From positions 1-45,111 of the forward strand of contig DCXP01000037.1 of NCBI GenBank assembly GCA_002327725.1: a DNA stretch of 45,111 bases. The letters run 5' to 3'. How positions within the stretch are numbered: position 1 is the stretch's first letter; every line of letters starts with the position of its first letter. Source of the DNA: Proteobacteria bacterium UBA2133. GTDB taxonomy: Bacteria; Pseudomonadota; Gammaproteobacteria; Arenicellales; UBA868. Both the position numbers and the translations under genes were made by a program. Shown in pieces: positions 8,459-17,250 of this stretch. The notes under the pieces were generated by a model that ran no database searches, was not told where the DNA came from, and was given only the letters and a program-made list of their open reading frames with translations.

Positions 8459-8599
8459 CGGCGTGGCTGCCGCACACAAAGTCGGGGGACTCTGAAACCG
8501 GAGACGAAAAGCTGTACGCGCTGCAGGTGGCTCACGAAAGCGACACCAAGGCCCTGACCCAGGGTTCTTTATTGATTCAATTGCTCAAAGGAGCGGAAT

Positions 8600-9745
8600 T
8601 TGCATTCAAACCCCTTTACGGATGACGAACTTGCCCGTCGCCTGGCAGCCACCCGCGGAGAGATGGCGGCCCGCAGTCTCGATCTGATACTGCTGAGCGC
8701 CCCGGAGCATGTGTTCTATCTCACGGGACTGGATCACTGGGGATATTTCGCACCCCATGTGCTTATCGTGCCGGCCGACGGCGATCTTGTGCTCGTGACC
8801 CGGGCCATGGAGCATGTGGTTATCGGTAATCAGGTCCGTAATGCAGCATTCATCGGCCACACGGATTCCGAGACCGCGGCCGAGTTGGTGATCGGGCACC
8901 TCAAGGCAAGTGCCTCGGGCAGGACCATCGGCATGGAAGCGGGCTCTGCAGGGCTCTCGTACGCAATGGGTGACACCTTGAAGCGTGAGATCGATGCCGG
9001 GTCGTGGGTAGATATCACCGGCATGCTGGATGAGATACGGCTGGTCAAATCCGAGCAGGAGCAGGATTACATGAGAAAGGCCGCAGTTGCCTCAGATGCC
9101 GGCACCCAGGCCGCTATCGGCGCCATTCACGATGGCGCGCGCGAGGCGGATGTGGCTGCAGAGTGCCTTTCGGCCATGACCCGGGCAGGGGGTACGCCGC
9201 CCGGTTTCGGCCCCTTTTTGCGCCCGTTTCACCGGATGGCGGAGGAGCACACGACCTGGGGTGACGGGGAACATCACGAGGCGGTATTTCTCGAAGTGGC
9301 AGGCTGTGTGGCGCGTTACAACGCACCGATGGGCAGGCTGGTCAATATCGGCAGGATCTCTGATGAAGATGCCGAGATGGCGCAGTTATGTGGCAAGGCA
9401 TTTGATGCGACGCTGACTGCGCTCAAGGTCGGCGCCAGGGCAAAAGACGTCTACAACGGCTGGCAATCGGTTGTCGATGCAGCCGGCATGCCGGAGTACC
9501 GCCGCCATCATTGCGGGTATCTCGTCGGCATCGGTTTTCCGCCCGCGTGGACCGGCGGGCCACGGGTAACGGGCCTGCGTCATGATTCTGACCGCGAGAT
9601 GCGGGAAGGCATGACCTTCCATCTGATGTCATGGTTTACCGAAACCGGCAGGGGAAACTACTTTATTTCAAATACGGTACTGCTCGGCGCCAATGGCGCA
9701 GAAGTGCTGACCACAACACCCTTCGGTCCCCACGTAAGGCCATGA
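8600..9745 (+). CDS. Creatinase-like M24-family hydrolase
   Basis: 381 aa with the two-domain layout of creatinase, prolidase and ectoine hydrolase: an N-terminal domain (about 1-150, with HVFYLTGLDHWGYF) and a C-terminal pita-bread domain. The two Asp metal ligands of true aminopeptidases are replaced: LEVAG has Glu at the first position and YNAPMGR has Pro at the second, as in DoeA and other metal-free creatinase-type enzymes. GIGFPPAWTGG corresponds to the conserved Y/FPP-W loop of DoeA. The TTG start at 8600 has an AAAGGAGCGG ribosome site 8 nt upstream. It is the last gene of the forward unit that begins at 4715, ending 36 bp from the convergent ABC transporter. Likely role is C-N bond hydrolysis of a small amide or amidine; exact substrate unknown. 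Confidence 0.82.
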   Translation: MHSNPFTDDELARRLAATRGEMAARSLDLILLSAPEHVFYLTGLDHWGYFAPHVLIVPADGDLVLVTRAMEHVVIGNQVRNAAFIGHTDSETAAELVIGHLKASASGRTIGMEAGSAGLSYAMGDTLKREIDAGSWVDITGMLDEIRLVKSEQEQDYMRKAAVASDAGTQAAIGAIHDGAREADVAAECLSAMTRAGGTPPGFGPFLRPFHRMAEEHTTWGDGEHHEAVFLEVAGCVARYNAPMGRLVNIGRISDEDAEMAQLCGKAFDATLTALKVGARAKDVYNGWQSVVDAAGMPEYRRHHCGYLVGIGFPPAWTGGPRVTGLRHDSDREMREGMTFHLMSWFTETGRGNYFISNTVLLGANGAEVLTTTPFGPHVRP

Positions 9746-9781
9746 CCGGCGAGCGCGTTGTATGCAGTCGCTAATCCGCCG

Positions 9782-11422
9782 TCAGGAAGTCGAGGTAGAT
9801 GCCATCACGCCGTGCTTTTCGCGGTGCGTGATCAGTTCATTAAGCCAGTCGGGGTCCATCTCGGGTACCGACGACAGCAGCAGTTCGGTGTATTCATGAT
9901 GCGGTGGTGAGAACACATCCGTTTTCGGCCCCTGTTCGACAATCTCGCCCTGCAGCATCACCACCACGTTATCCGCAATCGCCCTGACGGTTGCGAGGTC
10001 GTGGGTGATAAACATGTAAGCGAGATTGAATTCCCGTTGCAGCCGGTCGAGCAGCCGAAGAATTCCCTCGGCAACGAGTTGATCCAGGGCGGAAGTGACC
10101 TCGTCACAGATGATGAACTCGGGCTCCGCCGCGAGCGCCCGGGCGATGCTGACCCGCTGCTTCTGACCGCCTGAGAGTTCATCGGGAAAACGGTCGATGT
10201 ACAGATCCGGCTCCAGTTCGATCAGGGACAACAGTTCCCGTATCCGTTCTTCTCGTTTCTGTCCGGTGAGATTCAGATAGAAGCTCAGTGGCCTGCCGAT
10301 GATGTTGCGGATTCGCTGCCGGGGATTGAGCGCAGTATCAGCCATCTGGTAGATCATCTGCACGTGACGCAACTGGTCTTTGTTTCGGGCCTTGAAACTT
10401 TTGGGCAAGACCTGTCCGTTGAATTGGATGTTGCCAAGGCGCGGCGGCAGCAGTCCGGTGATGACCCGGGCTGCCGTGCTTTTGCCGCTGCCGGATTCAC
10501 CGACGATGGCGACTGTCTGTCCGCGATGAATCTCGAAAGTGACATTCTTGAGGATGTCCTCCTGTGCGTACCCCGCGGTCACGTTATCGACCTTGACCAC
10601 CGGATTGATTTCTGTCGCGGCGGTTTCTGTTTCTTTCTTGAATGAGCGAACAGCCCATAAGGACTTGGTGTAGTCCATCTTGGGATCCGACATCATTTCG
10701 CGGGTGGTCGCCTCTTCGACCAACTCTCCGTAGCGCAATACCATGATCCGGTCTGCCATCTGGGCAACCACGGCGAGATCATGCGAGATATAAATGGCAG
10801 CGGTATTGAACTCGCGGACAATATCGCGGATCGTTGTGAGTACCTCGATCTGGGTCGTTACGTCGAGCGCCGTGGTCGGTTCATCGAAAATGATCAGATC
10901 GGGCCGGCAGGACAATGCCATGGCGGTCATGGCCCGCTGCAGTTGTCCGCCTGACACCTGGTGGGGATAGCGGTAACCGATAGCGTCGGGGTCGGGAAGC
11001 AGTACCCGCCGGTACAGGCCTTTGGCATCGGCTTCGGCATCCTGGCGGTTTTTGACGTTGTGCACCACCGGGATCTCGGAGAACTGGTCGATCAGTTGAT
11101 GGGCCGGGTTGAATGACGCTGCCGCACTCTGGGCAACATAGGCGATACGGACACCGCGCAGTTTCCGCAGGGTTGTCTCCGACTGTGCAGTGAGTTCCTG
11201 GCCATCGAAGCGGATCGTACCCCCGCGGATACGGCACCCCGGCCGGACAAAATTCATCGCGGCAAGACCCAGCGTGGATTTGCCCGCACCTGATTCCCCG
11301 ATCAGACCCAGCACTTCCCCCCGGTCGAGGTCGAGATCAAGGTCTTTGATGATTTCATGCCAGACCTCGTCGCTTTCACCGTCGATTTCAAGATTACGGA
11401 TTTCGAGCAGCCGATTGTTCAT
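9782..11422 (-). CDS. ABC transporter ATP-binding protein, two fused nucleotide-binding domains (DppD-DppF type)
   Basis: 546 aa containing two complete ABC ATPase domains, as in fused oligopeptide/dipeptide importers. The first has Walker A GESGAGKST at 42-50, signature VSGGQLQR and Walker B LIIFDEPTTALD. The second has Walker A GESGSGKST near residue 313, signature LSGGQKQR and Walker B FIICDEVTSALD. Both are intact, so ATP hydrolysis at two sites is expected. It closes the transporter operon: binding protein, two permeases, then this gene, 24 bp after the second permease. Energy supply for uptake of peptides or small nitrogenous solutes is inferred; the second signature downstream of C-terminal proline-rich sequence PPHHEYT is typical of the Opp family. 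Confidence 0.93.
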   Translation of the reverse strand: MNNRLLEIRNLEIDGESDEVWHEIIKDLDLDLDRGEVLGLIGESGAGKSTLGLAAMNFVRPGCRIRGGTIRFDGQELTAQSETTLRKLRGVRIAYVAQSAAASFNPAHQLIDQFSEIPVVHNVKNRQDAEADAKGLYRRVLLPDPDAIGYRYPHQVSGGQLQRAMTAMALSCRPDLIIFDEPTTALDVTTQIEVLTTIRDIVREFNTAAIYISHDLAVVAQMADRIMVLRYGELVEEATTREMMSDPKMDYTKSLWAVRSFKKETETAATEINPVVKVDNVTAGYAQEDILKNVTFEIHRGQTVAIVGESGSGKSTAARVITGLLPPRLGNIQFNGQVLPKSFKARNKDQLRHVQMIYQMADTALNPRQRIRNIIGRPLSFYLNLTGQKREERIRELLSLIELEPDLYIDRFPDELSGGQKQRVSIARALAAEPEFIICDEVTSALDQLVAEGILRLLDRLQREFNLAYMFITHDLATVRAIADNVVVMLQGEIVEQGPKTDVFSPPHHEYTELLLSSVPEMDPDWLNELITHREKHGVMASTSTS

Positions 11423-11446
11423 GAGCGTGCGCGCAAAGAAGTGCCG

Positions 11447-12340
11447 TTAATGTCCGTCCTTGAGACCGCTGGACTTGTGCAAGAACCAGTCAACCAGAAA
11501 GTTGACACCCAGGGTCAGGATGGCGATTGCAATCGCCGGTAGGATCGGGGTGATGTCTCCATAGGTAATCAGCACGGCGTTTTCGCGCACCATCGAACCC
11601 CAGTCCGCTGTGGGTGGCTGAATCCCCAGTCCAAGGAAACTGAGCGCGGCGATCATCAGAAAGACGAAGCAAAAGCGCAGGCCGAATTCAGCCAACAAGG
11701 GCGCCGTGATGTTGGGCAGGATCTCCCGTATGCACAGCCAGAAAATCCGCTCTCCCCGTAGCCGGGCCGCTTCGAAGTAATCCAGCACAACCACGTTCAG
11801 GCTGACTGCTCGGGTCACGCGGAAGATTCGGGTTGCATCCAATGTTGCGATCACGATAATCAGCGTCGGAATCGAAGTGCCGAAGATCGTCAGCAGCATC
11901 AGCGCAAAAATAAGCTGGGGGATCGCCATCAGGACATCCACGATGCGACTTGAAACCTGGTCGAGCCAGCCGCCATAGATGGCAGCGAGCAGGCCGGTCA
12001 GGCCGCCGATCACAAAGGCGAGACAGGTCGTGATGAAGGCAATACCGACCGTGTTGCGCGCGCCGAACAAGAGCCGCGTGAGCATGTCACGGCCGAGCCC
12101 ATCCGTGCCCAGGATAAATTGCTCACCCCAGACATCAAATTCGGGTCCGACGATTTCTGTCTCGCCGTATGGGGTGATTACAGGGGCAAATATCGCCACA
12201 AAGCCATAAACCAGAATCACCAGAATCCCGAATTTGGCCGCAATCGGTGCCTTGAGGATCTCCCGCAATGCACTTTGCAGGCGCGATCGCCGCGGCCGGC
12301 CCACCTGCGGATCAAACCCAGTTGCCTGTTCGCTGGTCAT
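11447..12340 (-). CDS. ABC transporter permease, DppC type
   Basis: 297-aa inner-membrane permease of the dipeptide/oligopeptide/nickel family. A cytoplasmic N-terminus is followed by a hydrophobic segment near residues 35-55 (FGILVILVYGFVAIFAPVI), a periplasmic part with FILGTDGLGRDMLTRLLFGA (the family hallmark for DppC) and five further membrane segments. The EAA loop that docks to the ATPase reads EAARLRGERIFWLCIREILP. Its start overlaps the stop of the upstream permease by 4 bp (12337-12340), so the two are translationally coupled. Forms the channel together with the gene at 12337-13293. Confidence 0.93.
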   Translation of the reverse strand: MTSEQATGFDPQVGRPRRSRLQSALREILKAPIAAKFGILVILVYGFVAIFAPVITPYGETEIVGPEFDVWGEQFILGTDGLGRDMLTRLLFGARNTVGIAFITTCLAFVIGGLTGLLAAIYGGWLDQVSSRIVDVLMAIPQLIFALMLLTIFGTSIPTLIIVIATLDATRIFRVTRAVSLNVVVLDYFEAARLRGERIFWLCIREILPNITAPLLAEFGLRFCFVFLMIAALSFLGLGIQPPTADWGSMVRENAVLITYGDITPILPAIAIAILTLGVNFLVDWFLHKSSGLKDGH

Positions 12341-13293
12341 TTGGGGTGCAGCAGTCGCGGGTTGGTGCAGATCGAAACGATATCCGCCGTCAGGTTCAGC
12401 AGGATATAGGTGCCGGCGAAGATCATGCTGCAGGCCTGCACCACAGGGATATCCCTAGTAGATACCGAATCCACCATCAACTGGCCAAGACCCGGGTAGA
12501 TAAACACGACCTCTACAACGACAACCCCGACCACCAGGTAGGCAAGGCTGATGGCGATGATGTTGGCGATCGGCGCCCATGCGTTGGGCAGGGCATGCCG
12601 GATGATCACCCGTAACTTGGGCATCCCTTTAAGGTGCGCCATCTCGATATACGCGCTCGCCAGCAAATTGATGATGGAGGCGCGAACCATACGCATCATG
12701 TAGGCGAGAATGACCCCGGTCAGCGTTACGGCGGGAAGGGTAACGCGATGCAGTCTTTCAAAGAAGCTGGTGTCCGCATCCACGTTGGACAGACTGGGGA
12801 ACCAGCCCAGTGTGACCGAAAAATACAGAATCAGGACGTAAGCGACCAGAAATTCCGGGGCAGATACGGCACCCAGGGTGATGATGTTGACAGAACGGTC
12901 ATAAAGGCTGTTTCGATAAAGGGCCGCCAGAATCCCGAAAAGGATGGCCAATGGGACGGAGACCGATGCCGCGACCACGGCAAGAAACAAGGTGTTGGCC
13001 AGCCGTACCCGGATCAGTTCGGCGATATCACGGCCGTTCGCCAGCGAGGTACCAAAATCACCCTGGATGACGTTAAGCCACCAGTTGACATAGCGGGTAT
13101 GCGCCGGCACATCGAGCCCCAGTTTCTTTCGCAGCGCAGCGACATTTTCCGGGCTCGCCCCCTGGCCGAGCAGGGCCTCGGCAATATCACCCGGAAGAAA
13201 CTCAACCCCAATAAAGATGATGACGGAGACAACAAACAGCGTGAGCAGGCCGAGCCCGAAGCGCTGCAGTATCATCAGTAGAATCTTATTCAT
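12337..13293 (-). CDS. ABC transporter permease, DppB type
   Basis: 318-aa inner-membrane permease. The N-terminus has the DppB-type first helix (GLGLLTLFVVSVIIFIGVEF) followed by LPGDIAEALLG and LDVPAHTRYVNWW, both hallmarks of DppB/OppB proteins. The EAA-like loop is ASAYIEMAHLKGMPKLRVI with HALPN. Six membrane segments are expected. It begins 173 bp after the binding-protein gene, beyond a strong terminator, so its expression probably depends on read-through or a separate promoter in 13294-13413. Pairs with the DppC-type permease. Confidence 0.93.
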   Translation of the reverse strand: MNKILLMILQRFGLGLLTLFVVSVIIFIGVEFLPGDIAEALLGQGASPENVAALRKKLGLDVPAHTRYVNWWLNVIQGDFGTSLANGRDIAELIRVRLANTLFLAVVAASVSVPLAILFGILAALYRNSLYDRSVNIITLGAVSAPEFLVAYVLILYFSVTLGWFPSLSNVDADTSFFERLHRVTLPAVTLTGVILAYMMRMVRASIINLLASAYIEMAHLKGMPKLRVIIRHALPNAWAPIANIIAISLAYLVVGVVVVEVVFIYPGLGQLMVDSVSTRDIPVVQACSMIFAGTYILLNLTADIVSICTNPRLLHPK

Positions 13294-13413
13294 TTTTGGA
13301 GATCAGACGCATCCCGGTCTCACCCTACACCAGACCTTAAGACCTGACAGCGGTTTCAAGCAAGTCACCCGGAGCGTGCGGCTGTCACGGTGGACCAGCG
13401 CAAGTGACTCGAG

Positions 13414-13443
13414 GAAAAAATAAGCGGCCCGAAGGCCGCTTAT
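13414..13443 (-). terminator. Rho-independent terminator after the substrate-binding protein gene
   Basis: Read on the minus strand: ATAAGCGGCC, loop TTCG, GGCCGCTTAT, followed by a run of T (plus-strand A-run at 13415-13420). It is a 10-bp GC-rich perfect stem with a stable TTCG tetraloop. It begins 23 bp after the binding-protein stop codon and lies before the permease genes, so it would lower permease and ATPase transcription relative to the binding protein. Confidence 0.9.
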
Positions 13444-13465
13444 ACTGCAACAGGCAATCAGTGGT

Positions 13466-15082
13466 TTACGCCTTCCACCACCTCTTCAGGTAGTGGCCGC
13501 CATCCATCTCCCAGCCACCGCCGATCTGATCGGCAACGCCGATCGTATCCTGCGTTGCAGCAACGTCGGTACCAAATGCCGGGACGATCGTTCCGCCTTC
13601 GGCGGAGATGATCTGCTGGACTTCCTGGTACATGGCAATGCGCTTCTTCTTGTCGAGTTCCCCGCGGGCCGAGACCACGAGTTCATCAACCTTTGCGTTC
13701 TTGATCACCGTATCGTTCCAGGGAGAGTCGGAGAGATAAGCGATGGACAGGATCATGTCCTCGACCGGTCGTGCTCCCCAATAGCAGGTGCAGAAAGGCT
13801 TCACATTCCAGACGTTATTCCAGTAACCGTCCTGGGGCTCTTTGATGATGTTCACGTTCACACCGACTTTGCCCCAGTGCGATTGGAAGATCTGCGCCGC
13901 ATCCATGGCGCCGCCATAGGATGTGTCTGATGCGCTGAGATCGATCTTGACGCCTTCCAGGCCCGCTTTTTTCAGATGATGTTTGGCCTTATCGAGGTCA
14001 TAGTCGACTTTCAGGTCCGGGTTATAACTGGTGAACTGCGGTCCGAGCGGCTGGTCGTTACCAATCGCGCCATAGCCAAACAGCACCTTGTCAATGAACT
14101 CCTGGCGCGGCGTTGAAAGTTTCAGCGCTGTCCGGAAATCCATGTTGTCAAAGGGTGCCACGTCCATGCGCATCGGGTGCGTGAATGCCAGGTTGCTGGG
14201 CACGTCGACAATGTTGATGCCCTTGACCTTCTTCAGGCGTGCAATACCTTTGAGTGCGGGCCGGTTGATGACATCCACCGATCCACTGATGAGCGCACTT
14301 TGGCGAGCCGTATCGTCCAGGATCGCAATGACCTCATGGGAGTCGGCATGGGCCACGCCATCGCCGTGCCACGCATTCGGGTTACGGTCGAGGGTCGTCT
14401 TGACACCAGGATCATATTCCTTCAGAAGGTAGGGGCCTGTGCCGTGCGGTGAAAGCACATCTGCCACGCCATCTTTGGCAGGTACGATGTTGAAGTGGTA
14501 ATCCCCGAACAGGGCAGGGCAGTCAGCATTGCCGTCAGCCAGTTCAACAATTACAGTATTTCCATCAACGCGCACATCGGTGATGCCGGAGAAGACGCCT
14601 TTTGCATATGAGGTCGTATCCTCACCCCGGTGCATATTGATCGACGCCACGACGTCATCGGTGGTGAGCGATTTGCCATTATGGAACTCAACTCCCTGGC
14701 GGATGTTGAAGCGCCAGACCTTCGCGTCAGGGCTTGCTTCCCAACTTTCAGCCAGTGCCGGTTCCATGCTGTTGTCCTGGGCGACATCGACCAGGCTGTC
14801 ACGGAACGCGCGGCTGACACAAATCATGAACGTGTCAATGAATAACCCGGAATCCAGAGAGTCCGACGTGTTGGCGCCGTTCAGGCCCGAGACCATATGG
14901 CCGCCCCGTGTTGGGCCGGCAGCCAGTGCCCGACCGGACCACAAGGCGCTGCCCATCGTGGCAGACAGCCCCATCGCGCCGGCAAAAGCAAGAAAGTCAC
15001 GGCGCGTGATGCGGGGATCATTCAGCGCCTGTTTCAGGACTGTATCCTGATGGATGATCTGTTCGATCTTTGATTTCTTCAT
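13466..15082 (-). CDS. ABC transporter substrate-binding protein (DppA/OppA family, Tat signal)
   Basis: 538 aa from ATG 15082, which has a GGGAGAGGA ribosome site; a longer GTG start at 15136 is less likely. The N-terminus carries a twin-arginine signal, ITRRDFLAFAGAMGLSA, with a probable cut near AGRALAAG, so a folded periplasmic solute binder is expected. The body is a family 5 extracellular solute-binding protein: VWRFNIRQGVEFHNGKSLTT and GTGPYLLKEYDPG are typical. It is first in the transporter operon and is closed by its own terminator, as is common for abundantly made binding proteins. Ligand unknown; neighbours suggest an ectoine-, guanidino- or peptide-like compound. Confidence 0.92.
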   Translation of the reverse strand: MKKSKIEQIIHQDTVLKQALNDPRITRRDFLAFAGAMGLSATMGSALWSGRALAAGPTRGGHMVSGLNGANTSDSLDSGLFIDTFMICVSRAFRDSLVDVAQDNSMEPALAESWEASPDAKVWRFNIRQGVEFHNGKSLTTDDVVASINMHRGEDTTSYAKGVFSGITDVRVDGNTVIVELADGNADCPALFGDYHFNIVPAKDGVADVLSPHGTGPYLLKEYDPGVKTTLDRNPNAWHGDGVAHADSHEVIAILDDTARQSALISGSVDVINRPALKGIARLKKVKGINIVDVPSNLAFTHPMRMDVAPFDNMDFRTALKLSTPRQEFIDKVLFGYGAIGNDQPLGPQFTSYNPDLKVDYDLDKAKHHLKKAGLEGVKIDLSASDTSYGGAMDAAQIFQSHWGKVGVNVNIIKEPQDGYWNNVWNVKPFCTCYWGARPVEDMILSIAYLSDSPWNDTVIKNAKVDELVVSARGELDKKKRIAMYQEVQQIISAEGGTIVPAFGTDVAATQDTIGVADQIGGGWEMDGGHYLKRWWKA

Positions 15083-15164
15083 CTTATCCTCTCCCAAATA
15101 GTGATTGATGCGGCTGACTAGGGTTAAAGCACACAATCGTTGTTGAAACCGCGCCAGCCCTATC

Positions 15165-15362
15165 CTAGCGCTTCAGATAGAACCCGGGCAAGGTGTTGTC
15201 CATCACCCGGGTGGGGGAAAGCCCGACACCGCGCTGGCCATGGACCTTTTCCTTGTAGTCGGTCCTGTTCCCCTGAGGGAAATTGATCATATCGGGCCGC
15301 CTTCCTGGCGAAAACTGCAGGCGGATTCTTGCTGAGTCGGCGATGCAGCCTGTCCATTTCAA
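15165..15362 (-). other. Possible gene remnant in frame after the GntR stop codon
   Basis: Directly after the TGA that ends the GntR gene the same frame stays open for 65 codons, with protein-like composition (RPDMINFPQGNRTDY, then RGVGLSPTRVMDNTLPGFYL) and a stop at its end. It has only a TTG start and no ribosome site. It may be the tail of a lost enzyme joined to the regulator by deletion. No family was recognised. The rest of 15083-15362 holds the promoter region of the binding-protein gene but no clear sites. Confidence 0.25.
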
Positions 15363-16058
15363 TCACCCGTTGACGAGGTAACGGCTGATTCTCGTCAACG
15401 TCATGTAAAGGAACTGGCGCCGGGCATTGCCGACTCCGCGCACATCTCCAAGCTCCATTGCAAGCAAGATCTCGGAGCATTCGTGATGCAGAATCTGTAC
15501 TTCCTCCTGCCATTCAAGATTGCCCAGATAACTTAACCAGGTGCGCGCAGAGCGGTAGTACAGCAGATCGGTAATCTCCCGAAGTGCCGAATTACCGATT
15601 TGAGCAATGATTAACTCATGTAACTCGTTGCACAGGCGCGCATAGGCTTTTAAATCCCTCGGGGCCTCGACAAGGGTTTCCACACGATCGCGCAGGTTCT
15701 TTAGCGCTTGAATAGTTGTAATGTCCGGATTGATAGCAGCCAGATCACCCATCATTTCGGCCAGGCGCATGCGCAGTTCGTAGATATCCTTAAAGGTTTT
15801 GATGTCTACTTCACTCACAATGGTGCCGACCCCGTTGCGGGTCTCGACCAATCCTTCATATCTCAGCCGCATAAGAACATTTCGAACTGGCGTGCGGCTG
15901 ACACCGAATTCCTCAGCAAGTAAGCCTTCGTTGAGCAGCGTCCCTGGCTGGCATTCGAGCAGGCATATGCGCTGGCGAATCTCCCTGTAGATGCGATCAA
16001 AACGCTCCGCCTGACTTTCGCGTCGGTACGCTGCGACTTTCGCTTGTGCTACTGCCAT
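15363..16058 (-). CDS. GntR-family transcriptional regulator, FCD subfamily
   Basis: 231 aa from ATG 16058 (a TTG at 16124 would add 22 residues and overlap the upstream stop by 19 bp). The N-terminal winged helix-turn-helix is clear: IYREIRQRICLLECQPGTLL, then LLAEEFGVSRTPVRNVLMRL and the wing GLVETRNGVGTIV. The C-terminal helical FCD domain includes DIYELRMRLAEMM and the metal- or ligand-binding His residues expected in LCNELHELI and ILHHECSEI. FCD regulators usually bind a small organic acid or amino-acid pathway intermediate. Placed between the EutA-like gene and the transporter, it probably controls both and the divergent M24 operon from 17251; the palindrome at 16949-16962 is a candidate site. 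Confidence 0.9.
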   Translation of the reverse strand: MAVAQAKVAAYRRESQAERFDRIYREIRQRICLLECQPGTLLNEGLLAEEFGVSRTPVRNVLMRLRYEGLVETRNGVGTIVSEVDIKTFKDIYELRMRLAEMMGDLAAINPDITTIQALKNLRDRVETLVEAPRDLKAYARLCNELHELIIAQIGNSALREITDLLYYRSARTWLSYLGNLEWQEEVQILHHECSEILLAMELGDVRGVGNARRQFLYMTLTRISRYLVNG

Positions 16059-16105
16059 TTGCAGGATTTGTTTAACGGGTTGTGAGTATCGACCTTCATC
16101 GGGAT

Positions 16106-16903
16106 TCAGAGAGATTGTCCCCAATCCAACTGAAAGAGCTGGCCATAGCCTTCAATCTTGTCCTCAATACCAGCTCGACGCAGGCAATCCCACATCATCG
16201 CCTGGTTGGAGGATATTACAGGCTTGCCGGCCGTGTCCTCGATCTCCTGCAGCACATCAATGGTACGAATGCCGCCACAACTGACAAAGATCGCATCCGC
16301 ATCGGGCTGGTCTATGCTGAGTGCAAAGTCTCGAATAAATGATGTCTTGATTCGGCCCATCGCCTCATTATCTGCGACGTTTAATCCTTGAATATCGAGT
16401 ACATCAAAGCCCTTCTGTTGTAGGAAGACAGACTCTGCCGCATTGATCTCATCAAGATAGGGCGTCGCGACCACGATCTTGTGCGCGCCGACGCGACGAA
16501 GTCCATTGACGGCGCCGGTCACCAGAGTCGAAGGTTTAGCCCAGGGTGCACCACGGCGAATTTCGTCGCACACCCGGTCTTCACCGATCACGATAGACCC
16601 CGAGGTGCATGCATAGCAGACGACAGCCGGACGTGCCTGGGGCTGCAGAATGGAAGCGGCCTGGGCCATCCCATCGATTTGTGCCGCTAGCGTAGCAAGG
16701 TTGCAATCGCTGGTGCTATCTAGCCGGGTGACACTGGGGCCCACTCCTTCCGGACACAGGCGGAAAATATTCTCCTCCATGACCAGATCCATTGAAAGAA
16801 CAATGAAACCGAGTAAGGCGCGAGCGTGGGTTCCATCGTCATAGAGTACATCGCGGGGCGGCGAACAGATTTCAGGATTCGAGGTATTGATTAACCCGGG
16901 CAT
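16106..16903 (-). CDS. Maleate isomerase / EutA-like protein of the Asp/Glu racemase superfamily
   Basis: 265 aa. Members of this branch (maleate cis-trans isomerase, arylmalonate decarboxylase, EutA of ectoine-use clusters) use one or two Cys on either side of the active site. Both are present: VVCYACTSGS near residue 95 and FVSCGGIRT near 205. The ending GKPVISSNQAMMWDCLRRAG is typical of the branch. The ATG at 16903 opens the minus-strand unit, with the GntR gene right behind it. The intact paralogue at 35088-35855 shares VVCYACTSGS, VVVTPYLDEIN-type and QAMIWDCLR-type motifs. In known ectoine clusters EutA accompanies the hydrolase EutD/DoeA and deacetylase EutE/DoeB, both of which have homologues here. 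Actual reaction uncertain. Confidence 0.83.
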   Translation of the reverse strand: MPGLINTSNPEICSPPRDVLYDDGTHARALLGFIVLSMDLVMEENIFRLCPEGVGPSVTRLDSTSDCNLATLAAQIDGMAQAASILQPQARPAVVCYACTSGSIVIGEDRVCDEIRRGAPWAKPSTLVTGAVNGLRRVGAHKIVVATPYLDEINAAESVFLQQKGFDVLDIQGLNVADNEAMGRIKTSFIRDFALSIDQPDADAIFVSCGGIRTIDVLQEIEDTAGKPVISSNQAMMWDCLRRAGIEDKIEGYGQLFQLDWGQSL

Positions 16904-16948
16904 GATGGTCTTCTCCGATCAGAACAGTGCACTTGGGGTAAACGGACA

Positions 16949-16962
16949 AGCTATATATAGCT
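16949..16962. promoter_or_regulatory. 14-bp perfect palindrome, candidate GntR operator
   Basis: AGCTATATATAGCT is an exact palindrome lying 46 bp before the EutA-like start codon and about 290 bp before the divergent M24 gene. GntR-family regulators bind short palindromes in such divergent regions, and a GntR gene is adjacent. Binding is inferred. Confidence 0.35.
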
Positions 16963-17155
16963 CACTATCGTTGCATTGTAAATTATCCGCAGTGCCGGTT
17001 GGGGGAAGTGGCTAGAGCTGCCGCTAGAGGTCGTTTCTGTACAGCTAAAAAGGGGTCAGAATAGTAAAACTATCCTTAAATATGTGATAAGAAAACAAAA
17101 GTTCTGATTATCCAACCGGGGTAGCCGGACTCGGCGTTGCCAGGTCGAAGAATGA

Positions 17156-17185
17156 TTGACGGTTACTTAAGATGCGCATTAATAT
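17156..17185 (+). promoter_or_regulatory. Possible sigma70-type promoter for the forward catabolic operon
   Basis: TTGACG at 17156-17161 and TAATAT at 17180-17185 are separated by 18 bp, and the start codon of the M24 gene is 66 bp further on. The rest of the 347-bp divergent gap (16904-17250) is AT-rich and shows no gene. Confidence 0.35.
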
Positions 17186-17250
17186 CAGTTTCTATAAGCT
17201 GTATAAAGCAATAATTTAGCTTACCAACCACCAAACCCGGAGATCGTGAC

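Noticed and set aside
12634..13281. A 215-codon plus-strand open frame over the DppB-type permease
   Set aside because: Composition is highly charged and Gln-rich, the mirror of membrane-helix codons; no domain is seen.
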